64,000 bases of DNA from Nostoc sp. UHCC 0870 (GTDB lineage: Bacteria; Cyanobacteriota; Cyanobacteriia; Cyanobacteriales; Nostocaceae). The position numbers and the translations under genes are program-made. The notes below the pieces were generated by a model. That model saw nothing but the letters and a program-made list of their open reading frames with translations, was not told the DNA's origin and ran no database searches. The DNA is taken from the NCBI RefSeq assembly GCF_022063185.1, contig NZ_CP091913.1, forward strand, positions 3,732,001 to 3,796,000, read 5' to 3'. Within the stretch, counting starts at the first letter, position 1. Each line of letters starts with the position of its first letter. This document shows, in pieces, positions 39,001 to 48,438 of the stretch.

Positions 39001-39297
39001 TTCTTGTTCATCAGGTGTTAAATTCTGCCAATCCAGTTTCACCCAAGGGAGATCCACTTGCTTACTCACCATTTGCAATGGCTTTTCTATCTCTTCCCAA
39101 TAAAAAGAACTGCGTAAAACTGCGTGTCTCGCCACAACCTGTTCCCAAGCTTGTTGGAAAGCAGGAAAATTCAATTCCCCAGAGAGGATGCAAAGCAACT
39201 GCTCAAAATAAACTTCTGACTCTGGTGCATAAAGGGTATGAAACAACATCCCTTGTTGCATGGGTGAAAGTTCATAAAGGTCTTCGATATTTTGCAT
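36100..39297 (-). CDS. aptB: AptB-like NRPS: C-A-PCP
   Basis: 1065 residues, one module. The condensation domain opens [19 protein letters not shown], the acceptor/COM-type start typical of domains receiving a D-residue from an upstream epimerase, and has [11 protein letters not shown] near 142. The adenylation core has [13 protein letters not shown] near 645 in place of the more common FDAxxxE block, and the pocket read by hand is D-M-W-F-M-G-G-V-I-K, which I cannot match to a known residue; position 3 in anabaenopeptins is usually Val or Ile. The carrier domain has LGGHSLLA near 993. The helical acidic C-terminus ([19 protein letters not shown]) probably docks onto AptC. Confidence 0.9.
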   Translation of the reverse strand: MQNIEDLYELSPMQQGMLFHTLYAPESEVYFEQLLCILSGELNFPAFQQAWEQVVARHAVLRSSFYWEEIEKPLQMVSKQVDLPWVKLDWQNLTPDEQENHLEKFLSSDRQKGFDLTQAPLMRFTIIQLTEQTYQFIWTHHHILFDGWSMQIVLKEVLALYEANQRGEHLLLQPVRPYREYIEWLQQQNIDQAKNFWQKNLQGFETFTSLGGKRGLGTYNEQRFQLSQTITEKLQYAAKQHHLTLNNLVQGAWALLISRYSGESDVVFGATVSGRSPTLEQVDSMVGLFINTLPIRVKVNGKIELLPWLKQLQTQALEQEQYAYCSLAEIQQMSDIPPGLPLFESILVFENYPLDSAKQETKKTLEISHVSCFERTNYPLSIVINPGSQLAGRIVYDTSCFDEQTIARMIGHFQTLLTGIAANIQQYISQLSLLSATEEEQLILLENHQKTDAINYKCIHILFEEQVEKTPDAVALVYKQQNLTYRELNNRANQLAHYLRSLGVKPEVRVGICVERSLEMVIGILAILKAGGAYVPLDPAYPSERLAFMLEDVKTPILLTQTHLQNRLPLNNQTVVNLDSDWEVISQSKEENLPSEVNIENLAFVIYTSGTTGTPKGTEIPHRSIIGLMLGVDYIHFDAKQIFLQHSSNSWDMLAWELWTPLIYGGRCILYPEKIPTPEGLSQIIKEQEVNILFLTTALFNLMIDTMPEGLSEIKQLMFGGESVSVPHVRRALELLPGTQILHGYGPCECTVITSCYTIPKQISENIPSISIGKPIGDRTVYLLDENLHRVPIGVSGELYVGGASVARGYLNQPILTREKFISNPFIEGDTLYKTGDLVRRLDDGNLEFIGRIDTQVKIRGFRIELAEIEAILIQHPDIKQVIVIAREDEPGNKFLVAYMVMKDNSPTPSSLRNFLKEKLPDYMIPAAFVFVESFLLTPNGKINRRALPAPDIFQRNLEVDFVVPRTPIEQEIATIWTEVLKLKQVGIYDNFLELGGHSLLAMQVISRLREVFSLDFSLRYLFENPTIAELAQKVNEPVENDDLARILAEVDELSEEEVRQQLIS

Positions 39298-39310
39298 GGA
39301 ATTACCTCTT

Positions 39311-39383
39311 GGGGATAGGGGATTGGGGACTGGGGACTGGGGATTGGGGACTGGGGATTGGGGACTGGGGATTGGGGACTGGG
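39311..39383. repeat. STRR, heptamer GGGGACT/GGGGATT
   Basis: About ten tandem heptamers between aptA and aptB, ending 14 bp upstream of the aptB start. If aptA and aptB share a transcript, this G/A-rich or C/T-rich run is transcribed into the intercistronic spacer. Confidence 0.95.
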
Positions 39384-39412
39384 AAGAAAAACTAATGACT
39401 AATAAGTCATGA

Positions 39413-42400
39413 CTATTTGTTTTTGTTAATTTTGGCGAGGAATTTATCTAGCTGTTGCTGATTGAGTTTGGCTGCTGAGAAATCAGACGGGGTATAGCTT
39501 TGAGAGTCTTTTGATTGACAGTGAGCAATTAGGGTTTTGATTGCTTCCATAAATCCTGAAGCTAACTTTTCAATGGTGTCTTTCTTGTGAACTGTCTCAC
39601 TATAAGCCCAAGTCATTTCCAGTTTTCCCGCACGAATAAAACCGCTTATTCCTAATAAGTGGCTACGTTGATTGAGTAGGCTTTGTTCAGCTTTGAATTC
39701 TTTCGCCACACCCAAAACTTCAGATGCTCTCAGCACTTGATCGAATTGTCCAAGGTAGTTAAAACTAACTTGTGCTGGGGGTAGGGAATGGAATTTTTCG
39801 CGGATTGTGGTGTTTGCGTGCAAATATCGCAATACTCCATAACTAATTCCTCGGTTGGGAATGCGCCGCAGTTGTTCTTTGACTGACTTTAAAGCGTCTC
39901 CTGGATGGTCAATGTCTTCTAGTTGTAACCCAACAGGAAATAATGTAGTAAACCAACCAATAGTTCGTGACAAATCTACATCTTCAAATAAGTCTTCCCG
40001 TCCATGTCCTTCTAAATCAATTACTAAAGAACTTTCTCCTGTCCATCGAGTAAAGCTCTGTACTAGGGCAGTCAACAGTACATCATTAATTTGAGTATTG
40101 TAGGCAGAGGGTACATCTTGTAAGAGAGCGCGGGTCTGTTCTGCATTTAAAGCCAGTGACACAGATGCAGTTGAGGCTACTGTGTTATTTTCTTGACTAG
40201 ATGGATAGTCTACAGGTAAAGCTGTGACTTGAAGACTAGATTGACTTAACCAGTAATCCAACTCTTTGACAGCCTCGGTTTGGGCATATTCTATCAGGCG
40301 ATCGCTCCAATATTGCCAGGAAGTTGTCTTAGCTGGTAATTTAATAGTCTCGCCCCGACTAATTTGTTGGTAAGCAGTAGCTAAGTCTTCCAGCAAAATC
40401 CGCCAGGAAATGGCATCTACTGCTAAGTGATGGATGATGAATAGTAAACAACTTGGGCGATCCTGGCCTAACTGAAATAATGCTACTTGTGCGATTGCTC
40501 CTGTAGCTAAATCCAGACCAGCTTGGAGTTCAGCATCTTTGGCTTTGATCTCTGTTTGCTGTTCTGCTGGCGATAGGTGCGACAAATTAAAGATGCTCAA
40601 TGGCACAAATTCCTGTATGTCGGCGTTAATTTGTTGCCAGTTTTCCCCTTCCTGCACAAACCGCAGACGCAAAGCATCGTGATGTACTAACAATTGTTGT
40701 ACTACTTGCTGTAATAGCTGAGGTTGCAAGTCTGGCGACACTTCCAGCATGGCTGACTGGTTAAAGTAATCCGGTTCGGGCAAGTTCTGCTCAAAAAACC
40801 ACTGCTGGATGGGTGTCAACGCTACAGAACCAGTTACTAAACCTTGTTCAGCGTTGACTTGGCGAGTTATACCCACTACAGCTGCTAACTCAGCAATGGT
40901 TTGATACTTAAATAGTTGTTTGGGGGCAATTTGAATACCCGCCTGATTAGCACGGGAAATCATTTGAATGCTAAGAATGGAGTCCCCGCCCAGTTCAAAG
41001 TAGTTATCATGGATGCCAACTTGTTCTACTCTTAAAACTTCCGACCAAATCGCCACTAATTTCTGTTCTATAAGTGTGCGCGGTTCAATAAATTTATCTT
41101 CGCCACTGCGAGAAAAATCGGGTGTTGGTAGGGTGCGGTAGTCTACCTTACGGTTGGCAGTCATCGGGATGGTTTCCAGCAGCATAAATGCCGCCGGAAT
41201 CATATAATTCGGTAGTTTCTGTTTGAGGAATTGGCGCAATTCATCGGTGGTTGGTGGCGAGTCTTGAGGTACGATATAAGCCACGAGTCGCTTTTGTCCG
41301 GGGATATCTTCACGGGCGATCGCAACAGCTTGTAATACTTGGGGATGTTGTCTCAATACCGTTTCTATTTCTCCCAACTCGATGCGGAAGCCGCGAATTT
41401 TTACCTGACCGTCCACTCGACCGAGATATTCTAGATTGCCATCTGGGCGAAATCTTGCTAAATCTCCAGTTTTGTATAGTTTTGAGGGTGTAGGGGTTGC
41501 AGGTAGTAGGGGTGTGGGGGTATAGGGGTGTAGGGGTGTAGGGGTTGCAGGTAGTAGGGGTGTGGGGGAAGAAATTTCAATAAATTTCTCTGCGGTGAGT
41601 TCTGGACGTTGCCAATATCCTCTGGCTAATCCTGCTCCCCCAATGTGCAGTTCTCCTGGAACTCCTATAGGTAGAGGTTGCAGATATTGATCTAAAACAT
41701 AAACCTGAGCATTGCTGATGGGTCGTCCAATGCTAATAGAGGTGGCTGTTGGGGTAAAGCGATCTAAAGTGGTGACAACCGTTGCTTCCGTCGGCCCGTA
41801 ACTATTAAATAATTGGGGTGACGGGGAAAGATGCGCTACGCAACTATGCCAATGCTGCACTTTTTCTAGTTGAACTTCTTCCCCTCCAATAATCACAGTT
41901 CTCAAACTTTCAGGAATGCGGGAATCTTCAGGGGTAAGTTCTGCTACTAACTGATGCCAATATGCTGTAGGTAAATCCAAAACAGTTAATTGCCATTGTT
42001 GGCAACACCGCCAAAATTCATCACTGGAGTGTAGTATTTCTTCGGTGCGTAATACTAAGGTTGCACCAACTGCAAGACAAGGAAAAATTTCTTCAATGGA
42101 TGTATCAAAACAAACTGAGGCAAATTGCAGAACCTTATCACTGGCGTTGATTCCATATTCATCAATGGCGGTGATGACAAAGTTCATCAATGAACGATGT
42201 TCAATCATTACACCCTTGGGTTTACCCGTAGAACCGGAGGTATAAATAATGTAGGCCAGGTTATTAAGTTGAACGTCGCTAATCGGGTTATCTGTACTGT
42301 GTTGAGCAATTACTGGCCAATCTGTATCTAAACAAATTGTTTTTCCGGTATACCCTAGCAGTTGATTTGGGAATTTATCTTGCGTGAGCAAAATGCCTAG

Positions 42401-45400
42401 TTGGGTATCTGCAAGAATTTCAGCTATTCGCTCTTGGGGATAAGCCGGGTCAATGGGAACATAAGCACCACCAGCTTTGAGAATGCCGAGTAAACCGACA
42501 ATCATCTCTAAGGAACGCTCAACGCAGATACCAACGAGAGTTTCTGGTTTGACTCCTAAACTTTGCAGATAGTGGGCGATTTTGTTGGCGCGATCGCTCA
42601 ATTCACGGTAGGTTAATTTTTGACCATTCTGCTCTACAGCTACAGCATTAGGCGTTAACTCTACTTGAGACTCAAATAACTTATGGATACACTCTGTCTG
42701 AGTATATTCCCTATGAGTCTGATTCCATTCCCCTAATAAGTTTTCTTGAGATTGACTTAATAGAGCTAATTTACCAATCTGCTGTTCTGGGTTAGCTACA
42801 ATCTCAATTAATATCTTTTGATACTGTTCTAGCATGGCTTGGATGGTGTCAGCATCGAAGAGGTCGCTGTTATATTCCAAGACCAGGGTAATTCCTTTTG
42901 CTCCGGTTTTCACACCATACTGTACGCTTTGTTCAAAACGTGGTATGACGAGAAAATCAATATCAAACTTTGCAGATTTGTTACTAGCCGGTTCATGCAA
43001 GCTGATGTCCAAACCAGGTAAATTCAAATACGGCTTGGCCGAATTATGGAAACTGAACATCACTTGAAACAGAGGATTGTGACTCAGGTTGCGGATGGGT
43101 CTGATTACTTCTACTACTTTATCGAATGGTACGTCTTCGTTGGCGTAAGCTTCCATTGCTACTTGGCGTACACGGTGGAGTAATTCCCGAATTGTGGGAT
43201 TACCTGATACATCGGTGCGTAAAACCAAGTTATTGACAATCATGCCGATTATCTTCTCGATTTGGTGCATCCGGCGATTGGCAACAGCAGATCCGATAAA
43301 AATATCGTCTTGTCCAGTGTATCGGTGCAACAGGATGATAAAAGCTTCGAGCATTGTCATAAATAAGGTTACACCTTCTTGATGACTGAAAACTCTCAGG
43401 GATTCGCACAAATCATCGGGCAGTTCCATCCTGACGTGATCGCCATTGTAAGTTTGCTCTTTTGGTCGCGGGCGATCATAAGGTAATTCCAACAGAGGCG
43501 GAATACCTGATAACTTTTGTTGCCAATAGGCTAATTGAGCTTGAGCTTCTGCGGTTTTAGCCCATTCACGCTGCCAATAGGCAAAGTCGGCAAACTGAAA
43601 GCTTAGTTCAGGTAATGGTGAAGGTTTACCTGCACAGAAGGCTTGATAAAGTTCTACCAACTCACTTAAAAAGATGTTAAATGACCAGCCATCATGAGCC
43701 ATGTGATGCTCAACATGGGTCAATATATGTTCTTGGTCACTCAACTTAAATACAACCCACTTAATTATGGGTAGTTGAGTCAGGTCTAGATGTGTTTGAA
43801 TTTCTGCATCGACCAACTTTTGTGCTTCTATTTCCCGCTCAGATTCAGGAACTGCACGGAGGTCAACTACTTCAAAACTGATCGGTTCATGGGGGTTAAT
43901 TACCTGATATAGCCTACCATTCACCTCCTGATAAGTCGTGCGGAAGATTTCATGACGCTTCACAATCTCATCAAGACAACGTTCTAATACTTGGACATGG
44001 AGGAGTCCTTTAAGTCGCATCGTTGCCTGGAATTGGTAGGCACTATTGTCTGGTGCTAATTGGTGGACGAAGTATATGCGCTCTTGAGAAAAGGAAACTG
44101 GCACGAGTCCTTCATAGGAAATTCGTTTGATAGCAGGACGTTGCCATTGTGATTCTTCCCCACCTTGGGCAATGAGTTGAGCTATAACGGCTATGGTGGG
44201 ATTGGCAAATATCTGATTAAAAGATAAATTAACGGAGAAAACTTCGCCTACGCGAGAAAGCATCTGCGTGACAATGAGGGAATGACCACCCAAACAGAAA
44301 AAATTATCATTGACTCCAACTAGATCAAGTGCCAATAACTGAGTCCAGATAACAGCTAACTTCTCCTCAATTGGGTTACGAGGCGCGACGAAGATTTCTG
44401 GTAAATCGGGACGTGTGCGATCGCAGGCTGGAAGATGACGACGATCAATTTTACCATTGGGGGTCAAGGGTAAGGATTCGAGAATCATCAATGCTGCTGG
44501 CATCATGTAAGTGGGCAGCTTTTCTTTTAGAAAGCCTTTTAAGATTGTGGCGGTTACTGCTGATTTTTGATCAGGAACAACATAAGCCACAAGTCGCTGA
44601 TCACCAGGGATATCTTCACGAACGATGACCACAGCTTGATATACATCTGGGTGTTGACTCAAAACCGCCTCAATTTCGCCTAATTCGATGCGAAAGCCGC
44701 GAATCTTCACTTGATTATCAACTCGCCCCAGAAACTCAATGTTCCCATCTGCTAAATAACGCGCCAAATCCCCAGTTTTATATAATCTACTCCCTCCTGC
44801 CTCCTCCAACGGATGAGGAATAAATTTTTCCTCGGTTAACTCTGGACGGTTCAAGTAGCCTCGTGCCAATCCATCGCCACCAATATATAATTCACCAGGA
44901 GTTCCCACGGGAACTGGTTGCAGTTGGGAGTCGAGTATATATATTTGTGTATTAGAGATTGGTCGCCCAATTGGTAGATTGATTGCGCCCTCTGGGACAT
45001 CCTGAACTAAATACCAACAAGCAAATGTTGTACTCTCCGTCGGCCCATAACCATTTACCAATCGTTGTGGCGCGCCATTCTTCAGAACTGCTGCGACCGA
45101 TTTGGGATTTAATGCTTCGCCGCCAATTACCAAGTTTCCCAAGTCTTGAAATGCTTGGGGAACAACGTTAGCTAACTGATTAAATAATGCTGTAGTTAAA
45201 AATAATACACTTATTCTTTGTTCACGGATGTAAGCTGCAAAATTTTGGGGTGACAGTAGAATATTCTGAGGAATTCCCACTAAAGTAGCCCCATGCAGCA
45301 GAGATCCCCAAATCTCGAAAGTAGCTGCGTCAAATGAAGCATTTGAGCCTTGAGCAATGCGATCGCTAGCTGTAAACTGCACGTAATTGGTGTTGCATAC

Positions 45401-46036
45401 TAGCCGATTGACCGCGCGATGAGGTACAGCAACTCCCTTGGGTGTACCTGTAGAACCGGATGTATAAATCACATAAGCAAGATTTTCAGCCGTCGCACTG
45501 GTAGTAGGATTTTCTTGGCTTTGCTGATTAATTGATTGCCAATCAGTATCTAAACAAACCCTCTTCACGCCGCTTGCAGAAAATTCTTCCACAAACTTTT
45601 GCTGAGTTAACAGCACTTGCACTTGTGAATCTGAGAGCATGAACGATAGACGCTCTTGGGGATAGTTTGGATCTAGTGGCACATAAGCACCACCTGCCTT
45701 GAGGATAGCTAACATTCCGACGATCATTTCTAGCGAACGCTCAACACAAATCCCTACCAAAACTTCTTTCCCTACACCCAAAGACTGCAAATAATGAGCT
45801 ACTTTGTTGGCTTGTTGGTTCAACTCTTGATAGGTCAGTTTCTGCTCATCAAAGACTACAGCAATATTGTCTGGGGTTTTTTCCACTTGTGCTGCAAATA
45901 ATTCATGTATGCACAAATGTTTGGGGTAATCTACCGTTGTATCATTCCATTCCACTAATAATTTATGTCTTTCCTGGTCAGTTAAAGCAGCATCACCATC
46001 AAGAGACTGATGAGAATTAATAACAATTTCTTTCAT
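39413..46036 (-). CDS. aptA: AptA-like NRPS: A-PCP-C-A-PCP-E
   Basis: About 2207 residues from the ATG at 46034-46036 (MKEIVINSHQSLDGD). An upstream in-frame ATG at 46144 is possible but its extra 36 codons run through a hairpin. Domains: A1 (FDAATFEIW near 232), PCP1 (LGGHSLIV near 581), C (HHMAHDGWS near 779), A2 (FDTSIEEIF near 1309), PCP2 (LGGDSILS near 1683) and E (HHLAVDAISW near 1869). The C-terminal tail is a donor docking element. Pocket readings: A1 D-A-F-F-V-G-G-T-F-K (aliphatic-looking) and A2 D-T-E-D-I-G-S-V-V-K (acidic, lysine type); the epimerase gives D-Lys. It starts the peptide and is expected to form the ureido bond. An STRR lies in frame inside A2. Confidence 0.93.
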   Translation of the reverse strand: MKEIVINSHQSLDGDAALTDQERHKLLVEWNDTTVDYPKHLCIHELFAAQVEKTPDNIAVVFDEQKLTYQELNQQANKVAHYLQSLGVGKEVLVGICVERSLEMIVGMLAILKAGGAYVPLDPNYPQERLSFMLSDSQVQVLLTQQKFVEEFSASGVKRVCLDTDWQSINQQSQENPTTSATAENLAYVIYTSGSTGTPKGVAVPHRAVNRLVCNTNYVQFTASDRIAQGSNASFDAATFEIWGSLLHGATLVGIPQNILLSPQNFAAYIREQRISVLFLTTALFNQLANVVPQAFQDLGNLVIGGEALNPKSVAAVLKNGAPQRLVNGYGPTESTTFACWYLVQDVPEGAINLPIGRPISNTQIYILDSQLQPVPVGTPGELYIGGDGLARGYLNRPELTEEKFIPHPLEEAGGSRLYKTGDLARYLADGNIEFLGRVDNQVKIRGFRIELGEIEAVLSQHPDVYQAVVIVREDIPGDQRLVAYVVPDQKSAVTATILKGFLKEKLPTYMMPAALMILESLPLTPNGKIDRRHLPACDRTRPDLPEIFVAPRNPIEEKLAVIWTQLLALDLVGVNDNFFCLGGHSLIVTQMLSRVGEVFSVNLSFNQIFANPTIAVIAQLIAQGGEESQWQRPAIKRISYEGLVPVSFSQERIYFVHQLAPDNSAYQFQATMRLKGLLHVQVLERCLDEIVKRHEIFRTTYQEVNGRLYQVINPHEPISFEVVDLRAVPESEREIEAQKLVDAEIQTHLDLTQLPIIKWVVFKLSDQEHILTHVEHHMAHDGWSFNIFLSELVELYQAFCAGKPSPLPELSFQFADFAYWQREWAKTAEAQAQLAYWQQKLSGIPPLLELPYDRPRPKEQTYNGDHVRMELPDDLCESLRVFSHQEGVTLFMTMLEAFIILLHRYTGQDDIFIGSAVANRRMHQIEKIIGMIVNNLVLRTDVSGNPTIRELLHRVRQVAMEAYANEDVPFDKVVEVIRPIRNLSHNPLFQVMFSFHNSAKPYLNLPGLDISLHEPASNKSAKFDIDFLVIPRFEQSVQYGVKTGAKGITLVLEYNSDLFDADTIQAMLEQYQKILIEIVANPEQQIGKLALLSQSQENLLGEWNQTHREYTQTECIHKLFESQVELTPNAVAVEQNGQKLTYRELSDRANKIAHYLQSLGVKPETLVGICVERSLEMIVGLLGILKAGGAYVPIDPAYPQERIAEILADTQLGILLTQDKFPNQLLGYTGKTICLDTDWPVIAQHSTDNPISDVQLNNLAYIIYTSGSTGKPKGVMIEHRSLMNFVITAIDEYGINASDKVLQFASVCFDTSIEEIFPCLAVGATLVLRTEEILHSSDEFWRCCQQWQLTVLDLPTAYWHQLVAELTPEDSRIPESLRTVIIGGEEVQLEKVQHWHSCVAHLSPSPQLFNSYGPTEATVVTTLDRFTPTATSISIGRPISNAQVYVLDQYLQPLPIGVPGELHIGGAGLARGYWQRPELTAEKFIEISSPTPLLPATPTPLHPYTPTPLLPATPTPSKLYKTGDLARFRPDGNLEYLGRVDGQVKIRGFRIELGEIETVLRQHPQVLQAVAIAREDIPGQKRLVAYIVPQDSPPTTDELRQFLKQKLPNYMIPAAFMLLETIPMTANRKVDYRTLPTPDFSRSGEDKFIEPRTLIEQKLVAIWSEVLRVEQVGIHDNYFELGGDSILSIQMISRANQAGIQIAPKQLFKYQTIAELAAVVGITRQVNAEQGLVTGSVALTPIQQWFFEQNLPEPDYFNQSAMLEVSPDLQPQLLQQVVQQLLVHHDALRLRFVQEGENWQQINADIQEFVPLSIFNLSHLSPAEQQTEIKAKDAELQAGLDLATGAIAQVALFQLGQDRPSCLLFIIHHLAVDAISWRILLEDLATAYQQISRGETIKLPAKTTSWQYWSDRLIEYAQTEAVKELDYWLSQSSLQVTALPVDYPSSQENNTVASTASVSLALNAEQTRALLQDVPSAYNTQINDVLLTALVQSFTRWTGESSLVIDLEGHGREDLFEDVDLSRTIGWFTTLFPVGLQLEDIDHPGDALKSVKEQLRRIPNRGISYGVLRYLHANTTIREKFHSLPPAQVSFNYLGQFDQVLRASEVLGVAKEFKAEQSLLNQRSHLLGISGFIRAGKLEMTWAYSETVHKKDTIEKLASGFMEAIKTLIAHCQSKDSQSYTPSDFSAAKLNQQQLDKFLAKINKNK
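41486..41573. repeat. in-frame STRR inside the AptA lysine adenylation domain
   Basis: Plus-strand units of the type GGGGTGTA/GGGTTGCAGGTAGTA, repeated twice as a higher-order block, encode a Pro/Thr/Leu-rich insert ([19 protein letters not shown]...) of about 29 residues at AptA residues 1488-1517. It lies between the ...TAEKFIEI and KLYKTGDLARF motifs, where the other adenylation domains of the cluster have only a few residues. The reading frame is kept. Confidence 0.93.
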
Positions 46037-46080
46037 AAACTTTAGTAATAAGCTAGATATTTTGATGATCATTAGAAATG

Positions 46081-46126
46081 ATGGCCTTTGAGGGTTTAAT
46101 CCGGTGCAATCGGACTCAGAGGCCAT
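46081..46126 (-). promoter_or_regulatory. strong hairpin in the aptA leader
   Basis: ATGGCCTTTGAG and CTCAGAGGCCAT form a 12-bp near-perfect stem enclosing a second small stem (TCCG/CGGA) around TGCAA. On the plus strand it is followed by seven T. In the sense of aptA transcription it lies in the leader 45-90 bases before the preferred start. A second hairpin (TCAGATAG/CTATCTGA, 46170-46195) lies just upstream. They could attenuate or stabilise the NRPS message; the T-run lies on the wrong side for terminating the minus-strand transcript. Confidence 0.5.
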
Positions 46127-46227
46127 TTTTTTCTTAGTCGCCATTTGGATTCGATATTGACACCTTGACTCAGATAGCTTTTTTTTACTATCTGACCAAC
46201 TTCAAATCAGACCCACTAAGAGTGAAA

Positions 46228-46620
46228 TTATTCATCGACAATTTCAACTGTTCTTGGTTGCTCAGATGCCTCTGTATAAGCGTTGGCTTCTGGGCTAAGG
46301 TGATTTTTTAGTTTGAGTTTTAGCTCATCAGAAATAGGTAAATCGTTAATTTCTTTGAGGAGAAATCTCACAGATTCGGTTTTGCCACGTTCTGTATAGA
46401 CTGCCTTGAGAATAGCTTCTATTCCATAGCTCGCTACAGTATCCCCTAAAACCGTGGTCAGACCCAGAAGTCCTATGCCTCCCACGATACCCAATGGCCC
46501 TCCCACTGCTGTGAGGGCAGCAACAATAGCAGCATTGCTACCTCCTGATGAGACTGTTAGAATCACGAGAATTATACCAGGAACACCGAGACCGGCCAAT
46601 TTTTTAGCAATTTCGTCCAT
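46228..46620 (-). CDS. small Gly-rich hydrophobic protein of unknown function
   Basis: A 130-residue protein. Residues 10-60 are hydrophobic and Gly/Ala/Leu-rich (GIILVILTVSSGGSNAAIVA, then GGPLGIVGGIGLLGLTTVLGD), which could form two membrane-inserting helices. Residues 75-130 are charged and soluble (TERGKTESVRFLLKEINDL). I recognise no domain. It lies between hphCD (86 bp) and aptA (about 190 bp) and is on the same strand. The two-part layout resembles small pore-forming or membrane-docking proteins, but that is only a pattern. A link to peptide production or self-protection is untested. Confidence 0.65.
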   Translation of the reverse strand: MDEIAKKLAGLGVPGIILVILTVSSGGSNAAIVAALTAVGGPLGIVGGIGLLGLTTVLGDTVASYGIEAILKAVYTERGKTESVRFLLKEINDLPISDELKLKLKNHLSPEANAYTEASEQPRTVEIVDE

Positions 46621-46706
46621 TGTAATTACCTAAATTCATTACACTTGTCGTTACAAACTTATCACAGGGTATTATGTTTTTTGATCCTTATTTGATAGCT
46701 TAATCT

Positions 46707-48416
46707 TTAATCAAGATGATGACTGATTTTTCCTTTGACGGCTGAAATAGCTACTGTTCTTGGGGATGCCAAATAGTTTTTGCCCGTTGGATCGCCACTG
46801 CGTCCTTTAAAATTGCGATTGGTTGCATAAACCCCTGTTTCTTCTTTTGCCAAAACTCCCAATCCAGAATTGATACAAGCCCCACAACCTGACTTGAGAA
46901 TCTGCGCCCCTGCTTGGGCAAAAATATCGAGATAGCCTAACTCTTGGGCTTTTTCACGAATTTCAATGGAGGCCGGGACAATAAACAAGTTCACACCTGC
47001 GGCTATATGGCGACCCTTGAGAACTGCCGCAGCCTGAGCCAAATCGTAGAGTTTGCCTCCGGTACATGAGCCAATAAAGGCTTTGGTAATGGGAACATCT
47101 TCTAATTGACTAATGGCTACTACCTGATCTGGTTTTGGGGGACGTGCAACTTGCGGTTCTAAATCACTGAGATCAAATTGATAAATTTTTTCGTACTCAG
47201 CATCTGCATCGCCAATAATCTCTGCAAATTCTTGGGTGCTACGGTTTCGCACATACTCACGGGTCACTTCATCAGAAACAATCAAGCCACATAGCGCACC
47301 ACACTCAACTGCCATATTGGCTAAAGTCAACCGTTCATCAAAGGGTAGTTGTGTCAGGATTGACCCTCTAAACTCCATTACCTTACTAGTAGCACCAGCA
47401 CAGCCGATTTGTCCCAAGATAAATAGGATAATATCTTTGGCACTGATGTGAGGCGGCAGAGTTCCAGATAAGTCAAATACTAGGGTTTGGGGAACACGAA
47501 TCCACATATCCCCTGTAGCATAAATATTCGCCATATCTGTAGTGCCGACCCCGGTGGAAAATGCGCCTAATGCCCCATAGGTGCAGGTATGGGAATCTGT
47601 ACCTGCAATCACCATTCCTGGGCGAACAAATCCTTTTTCTGGCAGGAGAACGTGACAAATCCCCGCAGCTTCTCCTGGGGAAACTACATCAAATAAGTGG
47701 CATCCTTGGACGTTGGCAAACTCAACCATCTGTTGATACATGACATCAGCTTTGTGATCAGCACGGATGTCATTCACTTGGATAAAGTGATCGGCTACCA
47801 AAACCACCCGTTGGGAGTCCCAGAGTTTTGCCTCTTCTCCATAGTGTTGATAAAAGGTCTTGGCTACAGGGCCGGCTACTGCATCATGGGATAGGGCTAA
47901 ATCAACGGAGGCAAAAACTACTTCTCCTGGCTGGACGTAGGCATTCCCAGAAGCTTTAGCCAAAAGTTTTTCGACTAAAGTCATGGGTCGGCTAGGGGTC
48001 AGGCTGCGCGGAATGGTGATTTTACCCTGACGACGCAGTTGATTAAAAGACATCAGTCCACCGGCGGCGGCGATCGCATCAACTACTGGATTCTCCTGTT
48101 TTTCCCCCAAAATTTCTAGGGGTAGTCCAATATTAATGCTATTGCGATAAAAAATTTCCGCGAACGATCGCGCGCGAATCTTCTCAATCCCAGCAGCTTG
48201 CAGGGCAATGGGGGCAACTTCTCGACTCGAACCACACCCAAAATTTTCTCCGGCTTCAATCACATTGTATTTTAGTAGTTCCCCTGCTCCAATAATATGT
48301 TCTAACGCATACTGTTTTAAGTGTTCAGGATCATCTGTTGTGGCCCTATTTGCAGGCATAATATCATCGGTATTGATATCATCGCCCAGTTGCAAAACGC
48401 TATTTATATGACTCAT
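46707..48416 (-). CDS. hphCD: HphCD: fused isopropylmalate isomerase-like (small plus large domains)
   Basis: From the ATG at 48414-48416, preceded by AGGAG, the protein is about 569 residues. The small-subunit swivel domain comes first (LGDDINTDDIMPANRAT, ENFGCGSSREVAPIAL, FAEIFYRNSINIGLPLEIL), then the aconitase-like large domain (AGTDSHTCTYGALGAFSTGVG, FIGSCTGGKLYDL, SGCGACINSGLGVL), with Cys residues for a 4Fe-4S cluster. LeuC and LeuD are normally separate, so the fusion marks the homo-amino-acid pathway enzyme. It isomerises the 2-substituted to the 3-substituted malate. It starts 22 bp after the hphB stop. A longer open frame upstream has no support. Confidence 0.9.
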   Translation of the reverse strand: MSHINSVLQLGDDINTDDIMPANRATTDDPEHLKQYALEHIIGAGELLKYNVIEAGENFGCGSSREVAPIALQAAGIEKIRARSFAEIFYRNSINIGLPLEILGEKQENPVVDAIAAAGGLMSFNQLRRQGKITIPRSLTPSRPMTLVEKLLAKASGNAYVQPGEVVFASVDLALSHDAVAGPVAKTFYQHYGEEAKLWDSQRVVLVADHFIQVNDIRADHKADVMYQQMVEFANVQGCHLFDVVSPGEAAGICHVLLPEKGFVRPGMVIAGTDSHTCTYGALGAFSTGVGTTDMANIYATGDMWIRVPQTLVFDLSGTLPPHISAKDIILFILGQIGCAGATSKVMEFRGSILTQLPFDERLTLANMAVECGALCGLIVSDEVTREYVRNRSTQEFAEIIGDADAEYEKIYQFDLSDLEPQVARPPKPDQVVAISQLEDVPITKAFIGSCTGGKLYDLAQAAAVLKGRHIAAGVNLFIVPASIEIREKAQELGYLDIFAQAGAQILKSGCGACINSGLGVLAKEETGVYATNRNFKGRSGDPTGKNYLASPRTVAISAVKGKISHHLD

Positions 48417-48438
48417 GAAGCACTCCTGATTCAGAATG

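Noticed and set aside
46037..46144. Longer aptA start at 46144
   Set aside because: The additional 36 codons run through a strong hairpin and are unlike NRPS N-termini; the ATG at 46036 gives a plausible start. It cannot be fully excluded.
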